Made by a program: the position numbers and the translations under genes. Shown here in pieces: positions 23,778 to 32,131 of a stretch of DNA of 38,424 nt. Position 1 is the stretch's first letter. Every line of letters starts with the position of its first letter. The notes under the pieces were generated by a model. That model saw only the letters and a program-made list of their open reading frames with translations. It did no database searches and was not told the DNA's origin. Location of the stretch: positions 1 to 38,424 of the forward strand of contig DAOTTO010000495.1 in assembly GCA_034437895.1 (NCBI GenBank), read 5' to 3'. This DNA is from JANRLJ01 sp034437895 (GTDB taxonomy: Bacteria; Chloroflexota; Anaerolineae; Aggregatilineales; Phototrophicaceae).

Positions 23778-24431
23778 ATGGCGAAAGCGAACCTCATCAC
23801 ATTGACCGACCCACGCTCGGCAGCAGCAGAAGCCTTCCGCACTTTACGCACGAATTTGATGTTCAGCAGTGTGGAAAAACCGATTACGACATTGCTGCTC
23901 ACTTCTTCCGCTCAACCTGACGGAAAAAGTGCGGCGCTGGCAAATCTCGCTGTGACCTTTGCCCAATCCGGCAATACGACGATTTTGGTGGATTGTGACT
24001 TACGTAAACCGTCGCAGCATACGCTGTGGGGGGTGGAAAATACACGCGGCCTGACCACGATGATGACCGAAACAGGCGCGTTAGCGAATCCGCCGTTTGT
24101 GACGACAGAAGTAGAAAATCTGACTTTATTACTTGCCGGGCCGCTGCCGCCCAATCCGGCGGATATTCTCAGCAATCGTCGTATGGATGAAATTATCGGC
24201 TTGTTAAAAGCACGGGCGAATTATGTCCTGTTTGATGCGCCGCCCGTTTTAGCCGCGACGGATGCCGTTTTGCTTGGTCATAAAGTCGATGGCGTGTTAT
24301 TAGTGGTGCAGGCAGGTAGCACCCGCCGCGATGATGTATTACGCGCTCGCCAAGCCTTAGAGCGTGTCCATGTGCGTATGATTGGCGCAGCACTGATGAA
24401 TGCCCCGCGTGAACGCGCTTCTGGTTATTAA
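23778..24431 (+). CDS. BY-kinase/CpsD-type tyrosine kinase ATPase
   Basis: 217 aa. P-loop ATPase of the bacterial tyrosine kinase family. Walker A is SSAQPDGKSAALANLA (about 43-58), A' is ILVDCDLRKP (69-78), Walker B is YVLFDAPPV (149-157), plus AAAEAFRTLRTNLMF near the front, the RRL-type interface helix. Position 51 of the P-loop is Ser-Ala instead of the common Ser-Thr, which may lower activity. The usual C-terminal Tyr cluster is absent; only one Tyr is at the very end (ASGY). It is split from its Wzz partner (Firmicute-like arrangement) and forms one operon with it and the next membrane protein, two bases away. Confidence 0.9.
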   Translation: MAKANLITLTDPRSAAAEAFRTLRTNLMFSSVEKPITTLLLTSSAQPDGKSAALANLAVTFAQSGNTTILVDCDLRKPSQHTLWGVENTRGLTTMMTETGALANPPFVTTEVENLTLLLAGPLPPNPADILSNRRMDEIIGLLKARANYVLFDAPPVLAATDAVLLGHKVDGVLLVVQAGSTRRDDVLRARQALERVHVRMIGAALMNAPRERASGY

Positions 24432-24433
24432 AA

Positions 24434-25099
24434 ATGACCAAGACCGAAACCCCTGCGCCATTAAGCGATCATTCAATCGCATTCCTCACCCAAGAATGTG
24501 ACCGGATGCTGTCGCTTTATTCGCAGGCGCAATCTAACGCGCAAAGCGTCTTTAACTTTTACCTGACCTTTGTGACAACCGTGATTGGGGCAGTGGTGGT
24601 TTTACTGCAAGTGGTCACTTCTAATGTCGAGGCAATCCTCGCCGGGGTGTTATTTTTCGCCGTCATCGTCGGCGTGGTTTATCTTGCCGCGCTTTCAGGA
24701 CGTTATGCTCATGCCTTTCGCTATGCCCACGCGGTTGATGAACTGCGCCGCTATTTGATTGAACGCCTTCAAGTTCCGATGCCCGCCAGTTATGATAATT
24801 TTTTGGTGGAGAAAAATCGCAGTGCTAAATCTGCTGCGTGGGTTTATTGGCTCATTCCCACCGGGACATATCAACTCTTTGTAGCGCTGGTCAACAGTAC
24901 AGCATTAGCGGCAGTGGTCTGGCTCATTATGGATTCAGCGGGCGCTTCCGATTTGCGCGGATTAGTGGGCAGCCTGCTTGTTTTTGGATTAACGCTGACT
25001 ATCTCGAATGCCTATTCGCGGTTGGTGATTGTGCGCTTCGGTAATAAGCTCAATGTTGATCTATGGAATGATTCACCAGCATGGGCATCCAGAGAGTAG
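24434..25099 (+). CDS. Unrecognised four-helix membrane protein
   Basis: 221 aa. Four hydrophobic helices in two pairs (about 41-60, 66-88, 142-162 and 172-192) with a cytosolic helical middle (HAVDELRRYLIERLQVP, 95-130) and short charged tails. The layout, two hairpins around a charged helix, resembles small SLATT-like or DUF4231-like proteins, but I cannot assign a family. The start ATG 24434 lies two bases after the kinase stop, so it belongs to the polysaccharide transcript. A role in envelope assembly is inferred only from context. Confidence 0.75.
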   Translation: MTKTETPAPLSDHSIAFLTQECDRMLSLYSQAQSNAQSVFNFYLTFVTTVIGAVVVLLQVVTSNVEAILAGVLFFAVIVGVVYLAALSGRYAHAFRYAHAVDELRRYLIERLQVPMPASYDNFLVEKNRSAKSAAWVYWLIPTGTYQLFVALVNSTALAAVVWLIMDSAGASDLRGLVGSLLVFGLTLTISNAYSRLVIVRFGNKLNVDLWNDSPAWASRE

Positions 25100-25114
25100 C
25101 AAAGGCAAAATTTT

Positions 25115-25300
25115 ATGCCGCAGGAAGAACTTCCGCCCGATCCAGAATGGCTGGAAAAGTGGCAAAAGCTGCCACAAAATAAACCGTCCCATCAGGCACT
25201 CCCGCCTGTTGCGGGTGGAACACGCTGGTCATGGTGGCTGTTGGGCGGCTTAGGGTTGATCGTCTTAATCGGGCTGATATTGCAGCTTTTTTCATCATAA
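25115..25300 (+). CDS. 61-aa single-pass membrane protein
   Basis: Small protein: a soluble N-terminal half rich in Pro and charged residues (MPQEELPPDPEWLEKWQ), then one membrane helix (about 38-58, WSWWLLGGLGLIVLIGLIL), ending LFSS. The start ATG 25115 lies 15 bases after the preceding stop. A very short product, but its clean N-in/out pattern and tight spacing support a real gene. Function unknown. Confidence 0.62.
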   Translation: MPQEELPPDPEWLEKWQKLPQNKPSHQALPPVAGGTRWSWWLLGGLGLIVLIGLILQLFSS

Positions 25301-25369
25301 GATTTGTAGGATCACCGTAGGGGCGACTCGGCGAGTAGTACCTTACACACAATATGTTTAGGGGAGTAC

Positions 25370-26443
25370 ATGAAAGCACTCATTCTCAGCGGCGGCAAGG
25401 GAACACGCCTGTATCCACTCACGTATACCCGCGCTAAACAGCTTATCCCCCTTGCCAATAAGCCGGTGCTGGCACGGGCGATTGAAACTATTCGTGATGC
25501 GGGTGTGACAGACATCGGGATTGTCGTCGGCGATACCGCATCCGAGATTAAGGATGCGCTGGAGAGCCGTCCAATCTCTGGCGTAAAGCTGACTTACATC
25601 CAACAGGCCAGCCCCGACGGATTAGCTCATGCCGTAAAAATTTCCCGCGAATTTTTAGGCGATGATCGGTTTGTGATGTTTTTGGGAGATAATGTGATTG
25701 AAGGCGGGATTGGGCAGCTCATCAGCGATTTTGCCAGCCACGATTGGAACTGCCAGATTGTGCTTAAGCACGTCAAAAATCCGTCCGAATATGGGGTTGC
25801 CATATTGCGGCCTGATGGTAGCATAGAACGTTTGATCGAAAAACCACCGCAGCCGCCGAGTGATTTAGCATTGATGGGCATTTATATGTTCGATCACAAC
25901 GTTTTTGAGGCGATAGATCACATCAAGCCCTCGAAGCGCGGCGAACTGGAAATTACCGATACGCTGCAATGGCTGATTGATAACAAGTATCGCGTTTACC
26001 CCCATATCCATCCGGGCTGGTGGTTTGACACTGGCAATCCGATTGATATTCTGGAAGCGAACAGCCGGGTTTTAGAAGAAATGCGCCATGTTATTGCTGA
26101 CGATAGTGAAATTGATGCGGAGTCGCAGATTGACTCGCGGGTCACTGTCGAGCGTGGGGCGCGGATTATCAACAGTATCGTGCGTGGGCCGACCATCATC
26201 GGTGAAGATACGCTTGTGGAAAACAGCTACATCGGCCCCTTCACGAGTGTGTATCATCATGTTACGGTGCAAAACTGCGAAATCGAGCGCAGTATTGTTC
26301 TGGAACACAGTAAAATTGTCGATCTCGATGTACGCTTACAAGACAGCTTAATTGGGCGGAATGCCAAAGTAACGAGCAATCGGCACAAACCGAGCGCACT
26401 AAAGATGAATTTGGGCGATTACAGCACAGTATGGGTTGATTAA
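25370..26443 (+). CDS. rmlA: Glucose-1-phosphate thymidylyltransferase, long form
   Basis: Makes dTDP-glucose from dTTP and glucose-1-phosphate. 357 aa, ATG 25370 preceded by TTAGGGGAGT. Nucleotidyltransferase signature ILSGGKGTRLYPLTYTRAKQ (residues 5-24), then QLIPLANKPVL. After the core (about 240 residues) a left-handed beta-helix tail follows (ARIINSIVRGPTIIGEDTLVE and repeats), which marks the long form seen in antibiotic and cell-wall sugar clusters of actinobacteria and relatives, rather than the short RmlA. It leads a block with a HAD phosphatase and RmlB. Confidence 0.92.
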   Translation: MKALILSGGKGTRLYPLTYTRAKQLIPLANKPVLARAIETIRDAGVTDIGIVVGDTASEIKDALESRPISGVKLTYIQQASPDGLAHAVKISREFLGDDRFVMFLGDNVIEGGIGQLISDFASHDWNCQIVLKHVKNPSEYGVAILRPDGSIERLIEKPPQPPSDLALMGIYMFDHNVFEAIDHIKPSKRGELEITDTLQWLIDNKYRVYPHIHPGWWFDTGNPIDILEANSRVLEEMRHVIADDSEIDAESQIDSRVTVERGARIINSIVRGPTIIGEDTLVENSYIGPFTSVYHHVTVQNCEIERSIVLEHSKIVDLDVRLQDSLIGRNAKVTSNRHKPSALKMNLGDYSTVWVD

Positions 26444-26509
26444 GGAATGAGCAGGGGTAGTTCTAACGCCTCCCTGTTTCGATGATTCAATGGAGAAAAG
26501 TGAAAAAGC

Positions 26510-27409
26510 ATGACTGAAGAAATCAAGTTAATCGTCGTTGACCTGGATGGTACGCTGCTGAATAGTGACCATCAAATGACCGAGCGCACCGAAAAAGCAC
26601 TGAAAACCGCCATCCAAAAAGGCGTACAAGTTGTGATTGCGACGGGAAAAACCTACCTCAGCGCTCGTGATTTGATTGACCGTCTAGGTCTCACTACACC
26701 CGGCATTTACCTGCAAGGGCTGGCGATCTATAACGGTGACGGCACGATTAAACATCAGCAAACGCTGGATTCTGACCTCGCTCGTACTGTGATTACGTTT
26801 GGCGAAGAGCGCGGTTTTACGATGGTGGCCTACAGCGGCACCCGTATTTTGGTGCGCTCTCTCAATGAAGATGATCGCATTCTGAGCGAAAAATATCACG
26901 AGCCTGTGCCGGAAGCGGTGGGGGCGCTGCAAAATTTGCTGGGCAATACGCCGATTAACAAAATAATCGCCATTCGCCTGAACGATGCGCGACGCATTAC
27001 CGCGTTGCGCTGGCAGTTGGGGGTACAGCTCGGCGGCAAGGCCAAATTGACACAAGCCCTTTTGGACATGTTAGAAATTCTCCCGCCTGGTGCATCCAAA
27101 GGCACAGCGTTGAAGGTGTTGCTGCGCGATATGGGCATCGCTTCTGCCAATGTAATGGCGATTGGCGACGGCGAAAACGACATCGAGATGATTCAGATGG
27201 CGGGTGTAGGTGTCGCGATGGCTAACGCATCGCAAAAACTCAAAGATGTCGCCACTTACATCACGACAAGTAATGATGAAGATGGAATCGTGCAGGCTAT
27301 CGAAAAATATATTCCTTCTGTTGCTGAGGCGTTGCAACCCGTCGTTGAGGGGGTTACAAATGCGGCTGTGGGGGAAGCTGAAGGCAAAGAGGAGGCGAAA
27401 TCCGAATGA
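26510..27409 (+). CDS. Cof-type HAD phosphatase
   Basis: 299 aa. HAD motif I VVDLDGTLLNSD (nucleophile D11, acid D13), motif II VIATGKTY, motif III lysine in the central KGTALKVLL and motif IV AIGDGENDIEMIQMAGVGVAMANAS: all complete for the Cof (class IIB) group, which dephosphorylates sugar phosphates, flavin or other small molecules. Its place between RmlA and RmlB, with its stop overlapping the RmlB start, suggests a role in the same sugar pathway. The last about 35 residues are an acidic, Ala- and Glu-rich tail outside the fold. Confidence 0.88.
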   Translation: MTEEIKLIVVDLDGTLLNSDHQMTERTEKALKTAIQKGVQVVIATGKTYLSARDLIDRLGLTTPGIYLQGLAIYNGDGTIKHQQTLDSDLARTVITFGEERGFTMVAYSGTRILVRSLNEDDRILSEKYHEPVPEAVGALQNLLGNTPINKIIAIRLNDARRITALRWQLGVQLGGKAKLTQALLDMLEILPPGASKGTALKVLLRDMGIASANVMAIGDGENDIEMIQMAGVGVAMANASQKLKDVATYITTSNDEDGIVQAIEKYIPSVAEALQPVVEGVTNAAVGEAEGKEEAKSE

Positions 27410-28428
27410 AAAATATCCTCGTGACGGGCGGCGCAGGTTTTATCGGCAGTGCCTTTGTGCGCTATATGGTGGAAAAATATCCGCATTACAACATCATCGT
27501 CTATGATAAGCTGACCTATGCCGGAAATATGGATAATCTGCTGATTGTCGATGATGAGGAAAATTATCGCTTCGTGCGCGGCGACATCGCCCACCGCGAA
27601 ACGGTACATCATGTTTTGCAGGATCACGCCATTGATACCGTTGTCAATTTTGCGGCGGAAAGCCATGTGGATCGCAGCATTCTTACGCCAGATGCCTTCA
27701 TCCATACCGATGTGGCAGGGGCGTATATCATCCTCGACGAATCGTATAAACACGGGATTGACCGCTTTTTGCAGGTTTCCACCGATGAAGTTTATGGCGA
27801 TGTCGAAGCTGGTTTTTCCAAAGAAGACGATAACTTCTTGCCCAACAGCCCTTACGCCGCCAGTAAAGCCGGGGGCGAATTGATGGTGCGGGCGTATCAT
27901 GTCACACACGGGATGAATACCGTCATCACACGGGGCAGCAACACGTTTGGGCCGTATCAATATCCCGAAAAGCTGCTACCTTTATTCATCACCGAAGCGA
28001 TTGATGAGCAGCGCTTACCGATGTATGGCGATGGAATGCAGGTGCGTGATTGGCTGTATGTTGACGATCATGTGACCGGAATCGATGTCGCGCTGCATCA
28101 TGGTCAGGCAGGGCAGGCCTACAATGTCGCGGGGGAAAATCAACAGCAAAATATTGATGTCATCCGACGGATGTTGGTGCTGCTCGGCAAACCCGAAACG
28201 CTCATCAGGCGTGTGCCAGATCGTCCGGGGCATGACCGCCGTTATGCAATGAACTGCGATAAACTGCGTGAGCTTGGTTGGGAACGAAAATACAATTTTG
28301 AAAGCGCTTTGGAATCCACCGTTCGTTGGTATGAACAGAACGAATGGTGGTGGCGCAAGATCAAAACAGGCGACTATCTGGAATATTATAAGCAGCAGTA
28401 TGCGGAGCGCCTCGCATCGACTGAATAG
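27406..28428 (+). CDS. rmlB: dTDP-glucose 4,6-dehydratase
   Basis: Converts dTDP-glucose to dTDP-4-keto-6-deoxyglucose. 340 aa; ATG 27406 overlaps the HAD stop as ATGA. Rossmann NAD motif TGGAGFIGSAF (7-17), catalytic T126-D127-E128 in QVSTDEVYGDVE, Y150 and K154 in SPYAASKAGGE, and the substrate segment TRGSNTFGPYQYPEKLLPLF (in order). All catalytic residues are present. The next steps of the pathway (RmlC, RmlD) are not in this window, so the final sugar cannot be named. The gene ends before the second copy of the palindromic element. Confidence 0.96.
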   Translation: MKNILVTGGAGFIGSAFVRYMVEKYPHYNIIVYDKLTYAGNMDNLLIVDDEENYRFVRGDIAHRETVHHVLQDHAIDTVVNFAAESHVDRSILTPDAFIHTDVAGAYIILDESYKHGIDRFLQVSTDEVYGDVEAGFSKEDDNFLPNSPYAASKAGGELMVRAYHVTHGMNTVITRGSNTFGPYQYPEKLLPLFITEAIDEQRLPMYGDGMQVRDWLYVDDHVTGIDVALHHGQAGQAYNVAGENQQQNIDVIRRMLVLLGKPETLIRRVPDRPGHDRRYAMNCDKLRELGWERKYNFESALESTVRWYEQNEWWWRKIKTGDYLEYYKQQYAERLASTE

Positions 28429-28433
28429 GCATC

Positions 28434-28461
28434 TTAGGACGGGTAAACTTCGCCCTATAAA
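28434..28461. repeat. Degenerate GTAGGGGCG-type repeat, second case
   Basis: TTAGGACGGGTAAACTTCGC then CCTATAAAT has the same shape as the segment at 8640-8671: a GC stem with an AT/TTAAAC loop. It lies just behind rmlB. A related start (GTAGGGGCGACTCGG) lies at 25317-25336. These may be decayed copies of one repeat. Confidence 0.3.
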
Positions 28462-28509
28462 TCAGTTAATCGCGCCTAATTTTTTATCTAGCTCAGAGAA
28501 GATCAAAAC

Positions 28510-28625
28510 TAACCACAAAGGCGCAAAGATCACAAAGAAGAAAAATTAGAGAATTTTCTTTGTGACCTTCGTGTCTTCGTGGTTCAAAATAGCCTTTTAA
28601 GGCTGATACAAATTTTGATGCGATT
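28510..28625. repeat. Palindromic intergenic element, copy 2
   Basis: Same element as at 15184-15302: left arm AACCACAAAGGCGCAAAGAT, AT-rich centre, right arm CCTTCGTGTCTTCGTGGTT, then the same tail (TTTTAAGGCTGAT, AATTTTGATGCGATT). It lies between the convergent rmlB and dioxygenase genes, ending four bases before the stop of the latter. Confidence 0.8.
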
Positions 28626-28629
28626 AATC

Positions 28630-29448
28630 TTATCGCGTATAGATCACGAAATTCTTCGGCGTATCAATAACCTGACCAACCTCCGCGCCGGGACACCATG
28701 TTTCCCAATCGTGCTTTTGATTGGCATTCGTCGGTTCTTTGAGGTGCATGTCATGATCCATATAGATCACCGTCATCACAGAACGCGGATTTATCGATGT
28801 ATTGGGGCCAGCACGATGGAACGTCCACCCCAGATGAAAGCTCACTTCGCCTAAATCGAAGGGTTCTTCCACAATCTCAAAATTTTGAGATTGCAGATTT
28901 TCTTGAATCTGGCGTTCACTTTCGTCGGAAATAATCAGGTCACGCCCGAATTCAACCGCTTGGCTTTTGGCACAAAAACTCAGTGCGCCCATATCAACGG
29001 GTGTTTTTTGCAAAGGAATCCATGCCGTTAGAGTTCTATCGGTAGCCAAAGGCCAATAATATTGGTCGGCGTGCCAGGGGGTAATGCCGCCGCCGGGTTC
29101 TTTATACAGCGATTGATCGTGATAGAGCCGTACTCCGCTCACCTCTAATAAACCCGCCGCAAGTTTGCCCAGCCGTTGGCTCATCACGAACTCGCGCACG
29201 ATGGCGCTGTGTTCCCATAAATTCATGACCTGCAAAAACGCTTTGCCATAGGTCGAGCGTTCTTCCAACGGTAAGTCTTGGGTATTGAGTTGCAGCGTCA
29301 GGCGGGTGATTTCTTCACCAAAATGTTGGATTGTTTCTGCTGAAAGCACCTGTTTGAGTTTAATAAAACCATTGGTGCGGAAAAATTCCAGTTGTTCGTC
29401 AGAAACTTCATATGGGATATGGATGTCTTGGTCAATTGCTGTCTGCAT
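28630..29448 (-). CDS. PhyH-family Fe(II)/2-oxoglutarate dioxygenase
   Basis: 272 aa, ATG 29448 with AAGGAG nine bases before. Double-stranded beta-helix oxygenase of the phytanoyl-CoA dioxygenase family. Iron ligands H126 and D128 (TPWHADQYYW) and H211 (GWTFHRAGPNTS), 2-oxoglutarate-binding R222 (NPRSVMTV). All are present, so it should be active. Substrates in the family range from acyl-CoA to small natural products and osmolytes, so the substrate is open. It diverges from an AraC-family regulator, now broken, that probably controlled it. No partner enzyme is encoded next to it. Confidence 0.9.
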   Translation of the reverse strand: MQTAIDQDIHIPYEVSDEQLEFFRTNGFIKLKQVLSAETIQHFGEEITRLTLQLNTQDLPLEERSTYGKAFLQVMNLWEHSAIVREFVMSQRLGKLAAGLLEVSGVRLYHDQSLYKEPGGGITPWHADQYYWPLATDRTLTAWIPLQKTPVDMGALSFCAKSQAVEFGRDLIISDESERQIQENLQSQNFEIVEEPFDLGEVSFHLGWTFHRAGPNTSINPRSVMTVIYMDHDMHLKEPTNANQKHDWETWCPGAEVGQVIDTPKNFVIYTR

Positions 29449-29532
29449 GAGGGCTGCTCCTTAAAGTATTTATTTATTCACTCGAATACAGCCAAGTAAA
29501 CCATCTTTCGCCTAGCCAGTGCTACCTCTGTA

Positions 29533-29563
29533 TTGACATGATGTGATACTTTTTTGATATATT
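29533..29563 (+). promoter_or_regulatory. Probable promoter of the AraC-family gene
   Basis: TTGACA (29533-29538) is a perfect -35 box. TATATT (29558-29563) follows after 19 bases, or GATATA after 17. The ATG of the regulator is at 29602. Confidence 0.55.
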
Positions 29564-29601
29564 TTGATGGGAAGTGACACAAAATATGGAAATTAAGCCT
29601 C

Positions 29602-30474
29602 ATGAAAATTCAACTCGAAGTGATTCCGAAAGACCTGAATCGCAGTTTTCGGCTTTTTGAAACAAGTTCGCCCTTATTTAATGTCCCGTTTCATGTTCAT
29701 CCCGAAATTGAAATCACTGAGATCATTGCAGGAAACGGCTACCGCCTGATTGGCGATCAGCGGCACGACTTTGAGTCGGGCGATTTGGTGATGATTGGCG
29801 CTCATCTGCCTCATGCCTGTTTCGGCTATCAGACGCAGCAAGTGGCGCAGTCAAAAGCGCGGGTATTGCAGTTTGAACCGACAAAAATGCAGATCGTAAC
29901 GAGCAAAATACCCGAATTTCAAGTCTTGAAGGGTGTATTAGAAAAAGCCGCCTTCGGCATACAGCTTAAAGGCCACGCCGCCGCGCAAGTTTCGGCGATG
30001 ATACGCGAGGCGATGCGCCTGCCCGACTTAAAAGCGTTTTTAACCGTTTAAGAGATTCTGCACGGTTTCGCACTTGCGCCGGAAGAGGAACAACAGCAAA
30101 TCTGTGCGCTGGGATTTCAGCCTCATGCGGTCAGCAAGGATTATGAGCGCCTTCAAAACTTGCTGGTCTTTATCAACACCCATTTCGCGGAATCTATTTC
30201 GCAAAATACGCTTGCCCAGCATATTGGCTTAACACCTTCCGCCTTCAGCCGCGAGTTTAAACGCCTTACAGGACGAACTTTGAGCCATTATGTGAATGAA
30301 GTCCGTATCGGGCGAGCGTGTTTAATGCTCATCGAGAACATGATGAGCATTGCCCAAATAGCGCATGAATGTGGCTATCAAACTTTGTCGCACTTCAATC
30401 AGCAGTTCAAAAGTATCAAGCGCATGACTCCAACTGAATACAAAGATGCGATGTTGGAGCAACCTCATCAATAA
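29602..30474 (+). pseudogene. AraC-family regulator interrupted by one in-frame TAA
   Basis: The frame from ATG 29602 codes 149 residues of an AraC N-terminal cupin (PFHVHPEIEITEII, GDLVMIGAHLPHACF) and stops at TAA 30049-30051. The very same frame continues without another stop to 30474, with EILHGFALAPEEEQQQICAL and the complete double helix-turn-helix (NTLAQHIGLTPSAFSREFKR, MSIAQIAHECGYQTLSHFNQ, RMTPTEYK). Without the stop it would be 290 residues, a normal AraC length. One base change in the linker explains the break, so it is either a fresh pseudogene or a sequencing error, or the protein is made in two pieces (a TTG at 30160 could start the DNA-binding half). It diverges from the dioxygenase gene, its probable target. 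Confidence 0.88.
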
Positions 30475-30494
30475 CCTCAAGATAGGGCAGAGTT

Positions 30495-31337
30495 TCAGGG
30501 CGTAAGTAAAAAGCGTAGGGCATCTGGTAGGCGCAGCGCCCACGCCAATTCGTTGTGGAGCGCTTCATCATCTTCAACATATAGCAGCGTCTTGCCGGGT
30601 TGGTAGCCTTTTTCAATCAAGCCTAGATGCAACTGCCGAACGCCGTCCAAATAAATGCTGTGAGCTTCATCGAGAGTTACGTCAAGAGGCGATCCAATCC
30701 CAAGGATGACTTCGCCCTCTTTTCCGCCTATATCGATGTAAATTTTGCCGCTGCCGTTGGCCTGTTTTGTGATTGTTCCCCATAGACCCGTCCAAAAAAC
30801 CGGACTAAATGCACCGCAGAAACCGAAAATATCCTGACGTGTGAGAAAACCGTGTAGGCTGATGAGGCCGCCCATTGACGAGCCTGCAATGCCCGTCATT
30901 GCTTTTTCAGGATGTGTGCGGAAGGTGCTGTCGATCATCGGTTTGAGGGTGTCGGTGATGAAGGCGATATAAGCATCGCCGCTTCCGTCCCAAAAATGTT
31001 CTCCCACTTGGGTCGGGTAGGGGTTATATTCGATGCGCCGCTGCTCACCTTGATTCGGAATCCCGACAACAATCGCTTCTAACCCTTCCGCGCTGAGTGC
31101 CGTGATCGTTTCGTCAACGCCCCATTCGCCGCTGTAGCTGGTATGGGCATCGAACACATTCTGCCCGTCATGCATATAGAGGACAGGATAATGTTTGTCC
31201 GAGTCGGCGTAAGAGGGCGGTAGCCAAACGAGAATATCACGTTCATTGTTAAGCTGCGGGCTGTGAGTCGATTTTTGGATGCGTAAATCACCCATAACGG
31301 TGTGCTGCTGAACGAATGCCTTATAATCTTGCCACAT
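30495..31337 (-). CDS. Esterase of the enterochelin esterase/EsteraseD family
   Basis: 280 aa, alpha/beta hydrolase. Start ATG 31337; AGGGAGC lies about eight bases before. Nucleophile S154 in GIAGSSMGGLIS, upstream strand YPVLYMHDGQNVFD typical of the family, then GTITKQ...IYIDIGGKEGE and a late DDEALHNELAWALRLPDAL where the His of the triad lies. Such proteins (PF00756) hydrolyse esters of diverse small molecules; here the substrate is open. No signal peptide, so cytosolic. The gene is convergent with the broken AraC gene, with about 20 bases between stops. Nothing seems missing. Confidence 0.88.
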   Translation of the reverse strand: MWQDYKAFVQQHTVMGDLRIQKSTHSPQLNNERDILVWLPPSYADSDKHYPVLYMHDGQNVFDAHTSYSGEWGVDETITALSAEGLEAIVVGIPNQGEQRRIEYNPYPTQVGEHFWDGSGDAYIAFITDTLKPMIDSTFRTHPEKAMTGIAGSSMGGLISLHGFLTRQDIFGFCGAFSPVFWTGLWGTITKQANGSGKIYIDIGGKEGEVILGIGSPLDVTLDEAHSIYLDGVRQLHLGLIEKGYQPGKTLLYVEDDEALHNELAWALRLPDALRFLLTP

Positions 31338-31486
31338 GCTGGCTCCCTCACTTATCTTATTCCCTCAAATCTTTGATGCTGATTTTATCACTTTGTCAAA
31401 AGGGGTAAAGTAACGTTTTTACACATATCGGTGTGTAGGATGCCAGCGACACGCGCCACAATCAATCCCTGACCAGTAAGAGAGTT

Positions 31487-31546
31487 ATGATCCCTATTCT
31501 TGGTATGACGATGATGATTGGTTTGATGGTGAGTAGTAGAAAGTAA
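31487..31546 (+). CDS. Possible 19-aa methionine-rich hydrophobic peptide
   Basis: ATG 31487 opens MIPILGMTMMIGLMVSSRK and stops at TAA 31546. AAGAGAG is a weak Shine-Dalgarno four bases before the ATG. Five of 19 residues are Met and the rest mostly hydrophobic, ending in Arg-Lys, as for small membrane peptides. It lies alone between the esterase (leftward) and the rnpB terminator. Too short to be sure of translation. Confidence 0.25.
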   Translation: MIPILGMTMMIGLMVSSRK

Positions 31547-31564
31547 CTTAAGCCAATCTAAAAC

Positions 31565-31591
31565 AAAGACCAGTGGTTTCGACTGGTCTTT
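31565..31591 (-). terminator. Terminator of rnpB
   Basis: AAAGACCAGT pairs with ACTGGTCTTT (ten pairs) around a seven-base loop; reading leftward it is followed by GTTTT. It lies just after the RNase P RNA 3' end. Confidence 0.8.
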
Positions 31592-31604
31592 AATTTGCTA
31601 AAAA

Positions 31605-31986
<382 letters not shown>

Positions 31987-31993
31987 CAGCCTG

Positions 31994-32022
31994 ATTATAC
32001 GGGACATTCGTCCCGCATTATA
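31994..32022 (-). promoter_or_regulatory. rnpB promoter with palindrome between two TATAAT boxes
   Basis: Reading leftward, TATAAT (31999-31994) lies seven bases before the rnpB 5' end and serves as the -10 box. Another TATAAT (32022-32017) sits 17 bases upstream at the -35 position. The space between contains CGGGAC-ATTC-GTCCCG (32000-32015), a six-base inverted repeat that could be an operator. Confidence 0.55.
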
Positions 32023-32080
32023 GTGGCGTAGGCCAAACGTCGGTTGTCAGCCGTAATTTAGACGACTACAATGAGTCAAT

Positions 32081-32106
32081 ACGGGCGTTTAATCACCCGT
32101 TTTTTG
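32081..32106 (+). terminator. Terminator-like hairpin in the leader of the transglutaminase gene
   Basis: ACGGGCG and CACCCGT bracket a six-base loop and are followed by a T run on the plus strand, 25 bases before the next ATG. No plus-strand gene ends here, so it may be a leader attenuator. Confidence 0.45.
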
Positions 32107-32131
32107 TGTCGGCTTATTGTAGTGGTGATGA

